This document shows, in pieces, positions 19,246-27,600 of a stretch of DNA of 64,000 nucleotides; positions within the stretch are counted from its first letter, which is position 1; each line of letters begins with the position of its first letter. The notes beneath the pieces are model-generated. The model had not been told where the DNA came from, did no database searches, and worked only from the letters and a program-made list of their open reading frames with translations. The DNA is from a bacterium. GTDB lineage: Bacteria > Zhuqueibacterota > QNDG01 > JAFGCO01. The translations under genes and the position numbers were made by a program. The stretch covers positions 124,001-188,000 of the forward strand of contig JAFGCO010000067.1 of the NCBI GenBank assembly GCA_016932575.1, in the 5' to 3' direction.

Positions 19246-20262
19246 TCATCCAATCGTCCGCCCGATCACCTTGGCAATGGCCCGAAGCTCAGGGATCAAT
19301 TGTTCCAATTGTTCCGGATATAAAGACTGGGCACCGTCAGAAAGGGCGTTGTCCGGATCATTGTGTACTTCAATCATAAGGCCGTCTGCTCCGGCAGCTA
19401 CAGCGGCCCTGGCCATCGGGATAATCTTATCCCGTAATCCGATGCCATGGCTTGGATCAGCAATGATCGGCAAATGGCTTCGTTTCTTTACTACAGGAAT
19501 GGCTGAAATATCCATGGTGTTTCGGGTATAGGTCTCAAAAGTGCGTATGCCCCGCTCACAGAAAATCACCTGTGAATTTCCACCGCTCAATATATACTCC
19601 GCAGCCATAAGCATCTCTTCAATACGTGCGGACAAACCCCGTTTCAGAACCACAGGCTTTTGAATATGACCAAGTTCTTTCAGTAACGAATAATTCTGCA
19701 TATTTCTGGCACCAACCTGGATAATATCAATATACTGCTCCATAAGTTCAATTTGAGAGATTTCCATTACTTCTGATATTGACACGAGATGATTGGCCTT
19801 TGCTGCTTCACACATCATTTTCAATCCCTTCACACCCAGGCCCTGAAAACTGTATGGCGAAGTTCTGGGTTTAAATGCACCTCCCCGCAATATTTTTCCG
19901 CCGGTTTTTCGAACAAGGACAGCAATCTCGTGTATTTGAGATTCACTCTCCACAGAGCACGGACCTGCAATAACAATGACTTCTGGGCCACCAATCTTGA
20001 CACCCTGAATCTCAATAATGGTGTCGGATGGTTTGAATGAGCGGCTGGCCAGTTTATAAGGTTCGGTCACTCTCAAAACTTCGGTCACGCCGTCCAATAT
20101 TTCCAAAATTCTGGAATCGAGACTTCTCGTATCTCCAACCACACCTAAAATGGTCTGATTGACGCCCCGATCCGGGTGGACGTCATATCCCAAATCATTC
20201 AGCTTTTGAGTAACATTCCGGATTTGGGATTCGGTGGCGCTTTCTTTCATGACAACAATCAT
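19246..20262 (-). CDS. aroF: DAHP synthase, class I-beta with N-terminal regulatory domain
   Basis: Condenses phosphoenolpyruvate with erythrose-4-phosphate to start the shikimate pathway. Residues 1 to ~70 form a ferredoxin-like domain of the kind known in Thermotoga maritima DAHP synthase, where it mediates tyrosine and phenylalanine inhibition. The catalytic barrel carries VIAGPCSVES, the LRGGAFKPRTSPYSFQG segment and PIIADPSHG. Its metal ligands appear intact. The ATG overlaps the chorismate mutase stop by one base (TAATG), so the two are probably made together. Tight pairing of these two enzymes suggests physical or allosteric coupling. Confidence 0.94.
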   Translation of the reverse strand: MIVVMKESATESQIRNVTQKLNDLGYDVHPDRGVNQTILGVVGDTRSLDSRILEILDGVTEVLRVTEPYKLASRSFKPSDTIIEIQGVKIGGPEVIVIAGPCSVESESQIHEIAVLVRKTGGKILRGGAFKPRTSPYSFQGLGVKGLKMMCEAAKANHLVSISEVMEISQIELMEQYIDIIQVGARNMQNYSLLKELGHIQKPVVLKRGLSARIEEMLMAAEYILSGGNSQVIFCERGIRTFETYTRNTMDISAIPVVKKRSHLPIIADPSHGIGLRDKIIPMARAAVAAGADGLMIEVHNDPDNALSDGAQSLYPEQLEQLIPELRAIAKVIGRTIG

Positions 20263-20552
20263 TATTTGGCCTCTTCTTCCTGTGCATATCGCTTAAATTG
20301 TTCTTCCCTGGCCAGTAAAATGACCAGCCTGAAAAAATCTTCCAGAACTTTGGTGTCCACCGGATAATGAGGCAGCGTCTGAATGCGTTTTATAACTTCT
20401 TCCTCTCGCTCACGGTCAATGATCGGCTGGCCGGTAATACTTTTTATTTTTCCGATTTCTGCAGCCAATTGCATGCGGCGGCAAAAAATCTGCACCAAAT
20501 CTGCATCAATGTCATGGATTTCTTTCCGGAGTTCCTCTAAGGATGCCGTCAT
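20262..20552 (-). CDS. Chorismate mutase, AroQ (all-helical) class
   Basis: A 96-residue monofunctional chorismate mutase converting chorismate to prephenate. It opens with the family pattern LEELRKEIHDIDADLVQIF. RRMQLAAEIGKIK and the DREREEEVIKR segment follow, supplying the conserved Arg, Lys and Glu of the active site. AGGAG lies five bases before the start at 20552. It is the first gene of the aromatic operon, which is unusual, since the first committed enzyme (DAHP synthase) follows it. Chorismate synthase and prephenate dehydratase are absent from the window. Confidence 0.92.
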   Translation of the reverse strand: MTASLEELRKEIHDIDADLVQIFCRRMQLAAEIGKIKSITGQPIIDREREEEVIKRIQTLPHYPVDTKVLEDFFRLVILLAREEQFKRYAQEEEAK

Positions 20553-20574
20553 ACATACTCCTCTGATTATCGAT

Positions 20575-20601
20575 AAAAAAGCCCACTGTTTTTATGTGGG
20601 C
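20575..20601 (-). terminator. Terminator-like hairpin (possible attenuator) in the aromatic operon leader
   Basis: On the minus strand GCCCAC (20601-20596) pairs with GTGGGC (20586-20581) across a 9-base loop and runs into six U residues (20580-20575). It lies between the predicted promoter and the first gene, about 25 bases before the start codon. This is the arrangement of an attenuator. I see no leader peptide, T-box or known riboswitch; the leader is too short for those. Confidence 0.55.
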
Positions 20602-20624
20602 CAAACTCTTTAATATCAACAAAA

Positions 20625-20653
20625 AATATAATGATACCGGTTATAAAAGTCAA
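20625..20653 (-). promoter_or_regulatory. Promoter of the aromatic amino acid operon
   Basis: TTGACT (20653-20648) and TATATT (20630-20625) stand 17 bases apart on the minus strand. Transcription should start near 20618, giving a leader of about 65 bases that contains the hairpin at 20575-20601. It drives the nine genes down to aroQ. Confidence 0.6.
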
Positions 20654-20757
20654 GACGATTCAGAATGAGATGCAAACGGATGTAACGATTTGAACCCTAT
20701 CTGAATTATCATAACAATAAATGAAAACAAACGGAACCCGGGATGCTTATAATTTGC

Positions 20758-20786
20758 TTGCAAATAAAGTATATTTTCCCTATAAT
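20758..20786 (+). promoter_or_regulatory. Promoter of the DMT transporter gene
   Basis: TTGCAA (20758-20763), 17 bases, TATAAT (20781-20786). The -10 is a perfect sigma-70 consensus. It faces away from the aromatic operon promoter in the 248-base divergent region 20553-20800, which holds nothing else I can support. The start site near 20793 favours a start codon after 20801. Confidence 0.6.
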
Positions 20787-20827
20787 AATGATTAAGATTT
20801 TTGTTTAAATATTGTGATTCAAAGCAT

Positions 20828-21700
20828 TTGAAGAATAAAATAGAATCCCGTTATACCCTTCGTGCCGACCTCTGGCTGCTGATCATTTGTGCAGCATGGG
20901 GGATGAGTTTTCCTCTTGTCAAAATTGCATTGAATGATATCAGCCCGATTTTGTTTCTGGCGATTCGATTTTGGATGGGCGCATTATTTTTATTGCCTGT
21001 CTTATGGTTTTGTCATACTCGAATAAACACAGACCGGCTCCTGCGAGGGAGTATACTCGGTCTTTTTATGTTTCTGGGGATGCTCTTTCAAACATTGGGC
21101 TTAAAATTTACTACAGCCTCCAATTCCGGATTTATTACAGGTATCACTGTGGTTATTGTGCCAATTTTGGTGATTATCATTGAAAATCGAATTCCGAAAT
21201 GGCCGGTATTGACAGGTGCTCTTATCGCAATGATTGGTCTCTATTTCTTAACACAGCCACAAACCCGGGGATTTAACAAAGGTGATCTGTTAACCTTAAT
21301 CTGCGCACTGAGTTTCTCATTTGAGATTGTTTATATCGAACTGCTGGTCAGAAAAGGCGAAGCATTTGTCATGGCTTTCATCATGATTTGTATAACGGCC
21401 CTGTTGGCAACAGTTACCGGCATTTTATCAGAAAGGCAGTTTATCTGTCCGACACGGTCAATGCTGACAAGTCTGGGATTTGTCGCATTGTTCTGTACTG
21501 CACTGGGATTCAGCTTACAAACCTACTGGCAACCGAAAACATCCGCTACAGCCGCTTCTGTGATCTATACATCAGAACCGGTCTTTGCATCATTGTTTGC
21601 TGCGTTATTACTAAAAGAGCGTCTGGATGCTTCCGGATATATTGGCGGGGGTTTGATTGTTACTGGCATGTTCATTGCAGAATTAAGACGTCGTTTTTAA
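20828..21700 (+). CDS. DMT-superfamily transporter (EamA, two domains)
   Basis: An inner-membrane permease of about 290 residues with ten predicted membrane helices in two EamA halves. The first begins at ADLWLLIICAAWGMSFPLVK and the second at KGDLLTLICALSFSFEIVY. Family members move amino acids or other metabolites; the substrate is unknown here. The frame is open back to a TTG at 20801, but the predicted promoter would then leave an 8-base leader, so I prefer the TTG at 20828. Neither has a good ribosome-binding site. Its divergent position to the aromatic operon suggests, but does not prove, a role in aromatic amino acid export. Confidence 0.87.
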   Translation: MKNKIESRYTLRADLWLLIICAAWGMSFPLVKIALNDISPILFLAIRFWMGALFLLPVLWFCHTRINTDRLLRGSILGLFMFLGMLFQTLGLKFTTASNSGFITGITVVIVPILVIIIENRIPKWPVLTGALIAMIGLYFLTQPQTRGFNKGDLLTLICALSFSFEIVYIELLVRKGEAFVMAFIMICITALLATVTGILSERQFICPTRSMLTSLGFVALFCTALGFSLQTYWQPKTSATAASVIYTSEPVFASLFAALLLKERLDASGYIGGGLIVTGMFIAELRRRF

Positions 21701-21701
21701 A

Positions 21702-21761
21702 ACAGGGATCAATATATATGAATATACCGCATTCATGGATCATTTTTAACCATATCCCTGT
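21702..21761 (+). other. Compound inverted repeat after the DMT transporter
   Basis: Outer arms ACAGGGAT (21702-21709) and ATCCCTGT (21754-21761) enclose inner arms ATGAAT (21718-21723) and ATTCAT (21731-21736). The RNA could fold as a two-stage hairpin, but there is no T-run, so it is a weak terminator candidate. Confidence 0.25.
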
Positions 21762-21839
21762 GCCAAATTGTCCTTGAACATAATTGATTGTGCTGTTCAA
21801 TAGTTATTTATATTCTGAATCTGATGAGAGGTGAGAAGC

Positions 21840-22334
21840 GTGCAAAATGAAAATCGAGAGAAACGGTCATACAAAAACAAAAAGCGTCCCTTCCGGGCTT
21901 ACCATCCGAAACTGGATGAAAAAGTAAAAAGCGTGATTTCAGAAACAGAATCTGCAATCGCGGGAAACATCGAATCATATGAAATTAAGGGCTTAAATGC
22001 TTTTCAACGTAAACAGGTACATCAATATTTCGAAAAAACACAGGAATATAAAGCAAAAACATATCGAAAAGACGAAGATTATATTTTAAAAGTATTTCCG
22101 ATAGGACAATTACGCCGGTTTGCCGAGCAGAAAGCTCAAGAAGTGCTAATGAAGGGAGAACCTGAAGCGCTCCCGCCTATGGGCGCGTTTGAACGTTTTG
22201 TCATTCATGACTATCTTAAAGAACGCGGAGGTATCCATACGGAAAGTTTTGGTGAGGGCACTGAACGTCATATTGAGATTTCACCTATTTTTGGCCGAAC
22301 GCCTAAAAAGGCAAAGCGGCGTTTGTCCAGGTAA
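21840..22334 (+). CDS. R3H-domain nucleic-acid-binding protein
   Basis: A small basic protein of 164 residues. The region LPPMGAFERFVIHDYLKERG followed by TESFGEGTERHIEISP matches the R3H domain of Jag-type proteins, with the conserved Arg and His in ERFVIHDYL. R3H domains bind single-stranded RNA or DNA. The middle (~45-105) is lysine-rich and helical, and lacks the KH domain seen in Jag. I place the start at GTG 21840, which has AGGTGA six bases upstream; a GTG at 21831 lacks such a site. No partner gene is adjacent. Confidence 0.75.
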   Translation: MQNENREKRSYKNKKRPFRAYHPKLDEKVKSVISETESAIAGNIESYEIKGLNAFQRKQVHQYFEKTQEYKAKTYRKDEDYILKVFPIGQLRRFAEQKAQEVLMKGEPEALPPMGAFERFVIHDYLKERGGIHTESFGEGTERHIEISPIFGRTPKKAKRRLSR

Positions 22335-22426
22335 ACCGATCAGATGAATTTTGGTATCATGAAGAAAAATTTTTACCAGGAATATTCAGGTTAAGTATAT
22401 AACAATCCCAGTCCAAGGAAGTCTTT

Positions 22427-22801
22427 ATGGAAAAAAAAGTCATGGTCGTGGATGACGATCCCGCTGTTTTAAGGACAGTCAAACGCATCCTTGAGTCAGC
22501 CGGATTTGAAGTTGTACCCGTAGATAGCGGAACAGCCTGTCTGGAATCTTTGAAACAGGGATTCCACGGCTTAATTTTAATGGATGTTGTCATGCCGGAA
22601 ATGGATGGATGGGACACCATTCAATCGATCGTTGATCAGGGATTTGCAAAAGGGAATATTATCTGCATGCTGACAGCCAAAGAAATCCCCGACAAAAGAA
22701 TGGATCAGTTGAAAGAATATATTCTGGATTATATTACCAAACCCTTTGCCGCTAAGCAGTTGATCGATATTGTAACTGAATATATCGACTATCTGTCTTA
22801 A
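22427..22801 (+). CDS. Single-domain response regulator (CheY-like receiver)
   Basis: A 124-residue receiver domain with no output domain. The acidic pocket Asp9-Asp10-Asp11, phospho-acceptor Asp53 in LMDVVMPEMDGW, Thr83 and Lys105 (YITKPF) are all present, so phosphorylation should work. Its kinase is not in the window. AAGGA precedes the start. The neighbouring CheB-like gene lies 107 bases downstream, so the two could work in one pathway, but no CheA, CheR or receptor is near. Confidence 0.92.
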   Translation: MEKKVMVVDDDPAVLRTVKRILESAGFEVVPVDSGTACLESLKQGFHGLILMDVVMPEMDGWDTIQSIVDQGFAKGNIICMLTAKEIPDKRMDQLKEYILDYITKPFAAKQLIDIVTEYIDYLS

Positions 22802-22908
22802 ATTCAAATTGTATGTGCATTAAAATGGTGCAGTCCGCTTGATTGTTCTTATGAATATTTACCTAAAACCGCATACCGGTTCTCCTAATCCACGATTGTG
22901 AGGGCTTT

Positions 22909-23529
22909 ATGACCAATAGAACCATTGTTATCATTGGAGCATCGGCCGGTGGCCCTCGTATTTTGAAAACAATCTTCACCGACCTGCCTGTCTTAAATTG
23001 CAGTATTATCATCGTTCAGCACATGCCCGTGTTTATTAACGATTCCATCGCTCAGTCTTTGGATCACTGCACAAGCATGGCAGTGCATCTTGCAAAAGAC
23101 AATGAATATTTAAAATCAGGGGAAACTTATATTGTTCCGAGCGGATTTCATGCAGAAGTGGTTCAGAATCGCTTTCTCCGGCTGGTCCGGGGAGAGCGTG
23201 TTAATTATGTATGCCCCGCCGTGGATGTCACAATGATGTCGCTCACCAGGGAGCCGGGATGCCAGCATATCGGTATTGTATTAACAGGCATGGGGCGAGA
23301 TGGCGCAGAAGGAATATGTCATATTAAATCCATCGGAGGAAAAACAGTTGCTCAGGATGAAAAATCGAGCATCATTTTTGGCATGCCTAAAGAAGCCATA
23401 ATTACAGGCTGTGTCGACTGGGTGCTTTCCCCGATTCAGATCCATGAAAAACTCATTGAAATTATCAATATCATAAAACCTGTTCCGTTAGAATCTCTTG
23501 GTAAAAACCCGTCATGCAAACGCAAATAA
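22909..23529 (+). CDS. Stand-alone CheB-type methylesterase domain
   Basis: A 206-residue protein consisting only of the CheB catalytic domain, without the N-terminal receiver of classical CheB. The Ser12 (GASAGG), His38 (VQHMP) and Asp131 (GMGRDGA) triad is complete. CheB removes methyl groups from glutamates on chemoreceptors, or deamidates glutamines. Lacking a receiver, it would need the lone receiver protein upstream or constant activity. The start has GAGGG five bases upstream. The last 16 bases overlap the next gene. Confidence 0.9.
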   Translation: MTNRTIVIIGASAGGPRILKTIFTDLPVLNCSIIIVQHMPVFINDSIAQSLDHCTSMAVHLAKDNEYLKSGETYIVPSGFHAEVVQNRFLRLVRGERVNYVCPAVDVTMMSLTREPGCQHIGIVLTGMGRDGAEGICHIKSIGGKTVAQDEKSSIIFGMPKEAIITGCVDWVLSPIQIHEKLIEIINIIKPVPLESLGKNPSCKRK

Positions 23530-24470
23530 AAGAAAAGTGCTCTCCTTCAACATCAAAAAGTACCGATAATAACAGTTTTGTGAACGACATCCTCAATCCA
23601 GATAATTATCATCAGGCTGTGGATATTTTTTTTAAATATTTTCAAGTCCCAAAAAGATCTCCAAGCCTGGATTATTTAAGTGAAATTCTTCTCTGCTACT
23701 CTCATCTGCCCTATGAAAATCTGAGTAAAATAATCAAGCATAAAAACCAAATGGAATGGACGGATAAAATCCGATTACCGGAAGAAGTGATGGATGACCA
23801 TATGCACTTTCGATTTGGTGGCACCTGTTTTTCATTAACCTTTACCCTGGAAACAATACTGTCCCTGGCAGGATTTGTCTGTTATCCGATTATGGCCGAC
23901 ATGAAATGGAGGCCCAATTCCCACTGCGCATTGATTGTGATATGGAAGGGTGACAAATATCTGATTGATCCTGGTTACCTTTTAAATCAGCCCATGCGAT
24001 TGAATGGTGCCAAACCACGTGTTTTACATTCGGAGATATCCGGTGTGGAGGTCATCTATAGGCCCTCAGAGGATTATTACCACCTCTATACATTCAACAA
24101 AGATCAAACAAAATGGCGCTATCGCTTTCGGGATATCATTGTAAGCCGGCAAGAGTATTTTGCTTTATGGCTGGATTCTTATCATTGGAACTCGATGCAC
24201 GGGCTCCTGCTGACCAAAACAAAAAAAGGATGCATGGTATACGTACATAAAACCTTTATGCGAGAAACCACTTTTAAATCCAAAAAGAACATTAATATAA
24301 AGCATGACTATCATCAAGCCATTCATGACACATTCGGAATCGATAAAATCAAAGTGGAAGAGGCGCTCGCAGCATTGGATGTAAATATGCAGCGGGAGAG
24401 GGAACTGGGATTATGGGTACCAAAAAAGAATGCGAAGGCCCCTTCAATTGACGGGATCATTGACACATAA
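23514..24470 (+). CDS. Arylamine N-acetyltransferase-like protein
   Basis: A 318-residue protein of the NAT/transglutaminase-like cysteine fold. Residues Cys105 (RFGGTCF), His137 (NSHCALIV) and Asp152 (LIDPGY) form the Cys-His-Asp triad in the order and spacing of arylamine N-acetyltransferases. These transfer acetyl groups from acetyl-CoA to arylamines and hydrazines, or act as amide synthases in natural product pathways. The C-terminal part is longer than in typical NATs (~275) and the match there is weak. The start overlaps cheB-like by 16 bases and has little ribosome-binding site, so a slightly later start is possible. Confidence 0.78.
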   Translation: MQTQIKEKCSPSTSKSTDNNSFVNDILNPDNYHQAVDIFFKYFQVPKRSPSLDYLSEILLCYSHLPYENLSKIIKHKNQMEWTDKIRLPEEVMDDHMHFRFGGTCFSLTFTLETILSLAGFVCYPIMADMKWRPNSHCALIVIWKGDKYLIDPGYLLNQPMRLNGAKPRVLHSEISGVEVIYRPSEDYYHLYTFNKDQTKWRYRFRDIIVSRQEYFALWLDSYHWNSMHGLLLTKTKKGCMVYVHKTFMRETTFKSKKNINIKHDYHQAIHDTFGIDKIKVEEALAALDVNMQRERELGLWVPKKNAKAPSIDGIIDT

Positions 24471-24562
24471 TATTTGCTGATTTTTCATACTGATATTCAT
24501 AAAAAGGTTAAAAAAATATTCTCGTAATAAACTTCAGAAGACAATTTTTATTCAATTCTCAC

Positions 24563-24591
24563 TTGACAATTTCAAATCAAATCCGTAGGTT
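24563..24591 (+). promoter_or_regulatory. Promoter of the 1410-residue secreted protein gene
   Basis: TTGACA (24563-24568) is followed after 17 bases by TAGGTT (24586-24591). The leader is about 85 bases. It lies in the 213-base AT-rich gap 24471-24683, which contains no other feature I can support. Confidence 0.45.
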
Positions 24592-24683
24592 TCCATTGGT
24601 TCACTGACAACTGTTTTTAATACCCTATTCTCCTACCCAACAATATTAATAAAATTTTATCATTTTTATAGGGGAAACCTGTT

Positions 24684-27600
24684 ATGAAAGCATTTTATCT
24701 TATATTGCGGCCAAACATCTGTCTCATGGGGATGTTCGGTTTATTGATCGTAAAAACAGCAGCCTTCGCACAATGTACAGCGGACTTTTACGCAGATGAA
24801 ACCCGGGGTGAAGCACCGTTCACCACGCATTTTCATGACAACTCGTCGTCGAATGCAACCAGCTGGTTCTGGCAGTTCCCCGGAGGAACACCGAACCAGT
24901 GGCAGGGCCAAAATCCGCCAGCAATCACTTACAATAACGAAGGGTCTTACTCGGTTACTTTATCTATTACGTGTAACATTCCACAAGATGTGCGTGTGCG
25001 CACAGACTATATCCAGGTCTTTATTCGTTATGACTATGGGGATGCGCCAGAAAACGACGTTGCTTATCCCGATCTGGCTGTCATCGGACATTTCCCCACC
25101 TGTTACGGGGGTTCAGCAGGTTTCATCCGGCATACTGACAGTGGCCACACATTTTTGGGCCATCACGCCGATTATGAACTGGATGGCAACGGCTCTTTCT
25201 GCCCCGCATTTTCTCCCAATATGTATGATCGTGACGAAATGTGCCATGAAGGTGAATCGTGTTTATGGAAACCCGACGTTTATACTATTGAAGACGGAAG
25301 CGTGGTTCCTTTATGTGAGGATATGTCCGGCTCAATCCTGGGATATCCATGTTCCACCGCCCGCTGGGGAGAAAACATCAACATCTGGTTTGATACAGAC
25401 CGCCCTGAAGGTGCCTATGTCAACGTGCTGATCGACTGGAACCAGGACGGTGAGTGGGGGGGCACCTGTGAATGCGATCAGGGCAATGCACCGGAACATA
25501 TATTGCGGAATTTTCATGTATCCGGCGCTTCCAATGGTCACCTCTCTGTACTCGATCCGCCGTCATTCCGGATCGGCCCCAATTCCGGATATGTCTGGGC
25601 ACGCTTTACAATTACTGAAGATCCAATACCTCTGCCCTGGGACGGTGGAGGCCGTACATTTCACAGCGGAGAAACCGAAGATCATCTTTTAAAAGTCGGC
25701 TCTCTGAGCGAACTTTTTGATTATGGAGACGCCCCTGCTTCATATGCAACATTGGATTCTAATAACGGACCAAAACATGTGATTGTTGAGGGTGTCCATC
25801 TTGGGCAGGGGGTCAGTCCGGACAACAATGGCAAACCATCAAAATCAGCCGACGGGGATGACGATGACGGTGTCCAATTTTTAAATGATATGGTCGCAGG
25901 TGACACCGCAAGTATCGAAGTAATCGCCTCCACTGCCGGCATGCTGAAAGCCTGGGCGGATTTCAATCAGAATGAGAACTGGGATGGTGATAAAGAGAAG
26001 GTGCTGGATACAGAAGTGGATGAAGGATCCAATAAACTCAAATTTCCAATACCGGACTTAGCAAAAGAAGGCATGACTTATATTCGATTCCGTTTCTCGG
26101 GTGGCGTCCTGAAAGGCCCGGACGGACCGATTTTTGGTGGCGAAATTGAAGATTATTTTATCGAAATTTTCCGATTCTTCGAATATGAATTCGGTGACGC
26201 GCCCGAGGGCATCATGGCTTATGATGCCCGGTGGGTGGAGCTTGAAGATGAAGATGTGATAGGCAATTTTGCCACCTGTGGTGATTATGGACGGGCTCGG
26301 CATGGCAATCTGGGTACGCGGTACTTCGGCGATTCCGTGGATTTTGAAGACGCCGGAAACGCCGGCTGCTGTGACTGCGGATATGACCGGGATGAGCTGT
26401 TCTATGACGGTGATGCCGGACTGAACTGGGGACATATATATACGATCACCGGTGATCCGGGAGCAGAAATAATCACCCATGCCGGCGGTGTAGGCAGTCA
26501 GATGGTTTCCTGTGGCATCGGCAGATGGGGAGATCATCTGGACATATACTATCATTGCGATGATGAAGACGGTGCCTATGTAAATGTGCTGGTAGACTGG
26601 AACATGAGCGGTGGCTGGAATGACGGCGGTGCGATTTACCATTGTGATGATCCCGGTGCCCCGCATATTGATGAACACATTGTCAAAGATCTGTTTGTGC
26701 CCTACGGCAGCGGCTATCTAAGCTCGCTGGATCCGCCCGATTTCCGTACCGGCGGGCCCGGCGGATATGTCTGGGCCCGGTTCACCATTTCAGACACACC
26801 CGTAAGCACGGATGATTGGACAGGTCACGGCGATTTTGCCGATGGCGAGACGGAAGATTATCTGCTGCATGTCGCCCGGTCCACATACCGGGATTACGGG
26901 GACGCTCCCGATGGCGACATTGCTTATCCCGGTACAGATATCGTCGGTGATTTTCCGACTTGCCCGGCATCAGGCAGCAATACCATACGTCATGGCACAG
27001 ACAGCGGCGTGTTCAATCGCTGGTTTGGCTGTTCGCTCTGTCCGCCGACGACTGAAACCAGCGGTAATCGGGGACTGTGCCGCGGCGCCTACAATCTGGA
27101 TGATGATAATGGACTGGCCTATACACCTGCCTACACTATTGAAGATGGTACTGTGGTCGAACAATTCCGTCCCATGTACACAGACAACAATACGATTGGC
27201 AGCGTCTGCCAGATGGCCGAATGGGGTTCAAACAACCTCGATATCAGCTGGACGAATCAGATGGGAGACGAATGGGCTTATGTCAATGTGTTGATCGACT
27301 GGAATCAGGATGGTGAATGGGGAGGATCCGTATCTTGCGAAGACGGCCATTCCACAGAAGAGCATGTCCTGAAAAACTATCCGGTCCCCCCGGCCCATTG
27401 GGGATCCGGGTTGGGCGCGCATCGCTTTGAAGACCCGCCTGATTTCCGGATCGGTCCCAATGCAGGATATGTATGGGCGCGATTTACTATTACACCGGAA
27501 CCCGTTTCGCTTCCGTGGAATGGCACAGGAGACTTTGAGGACGGTGAAACTGAGGATTATCTATTGAAAGTCGGCGGCGCGGGGACGATTTTCTATCTTG

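Noticed and set aside
20602-20660. T-box or leader peptide in the aromatic operon leader
   Set aside because: The predicted leader is only about 65 bases and has no specifier-loop structure and no ATG frame before the hairpin.
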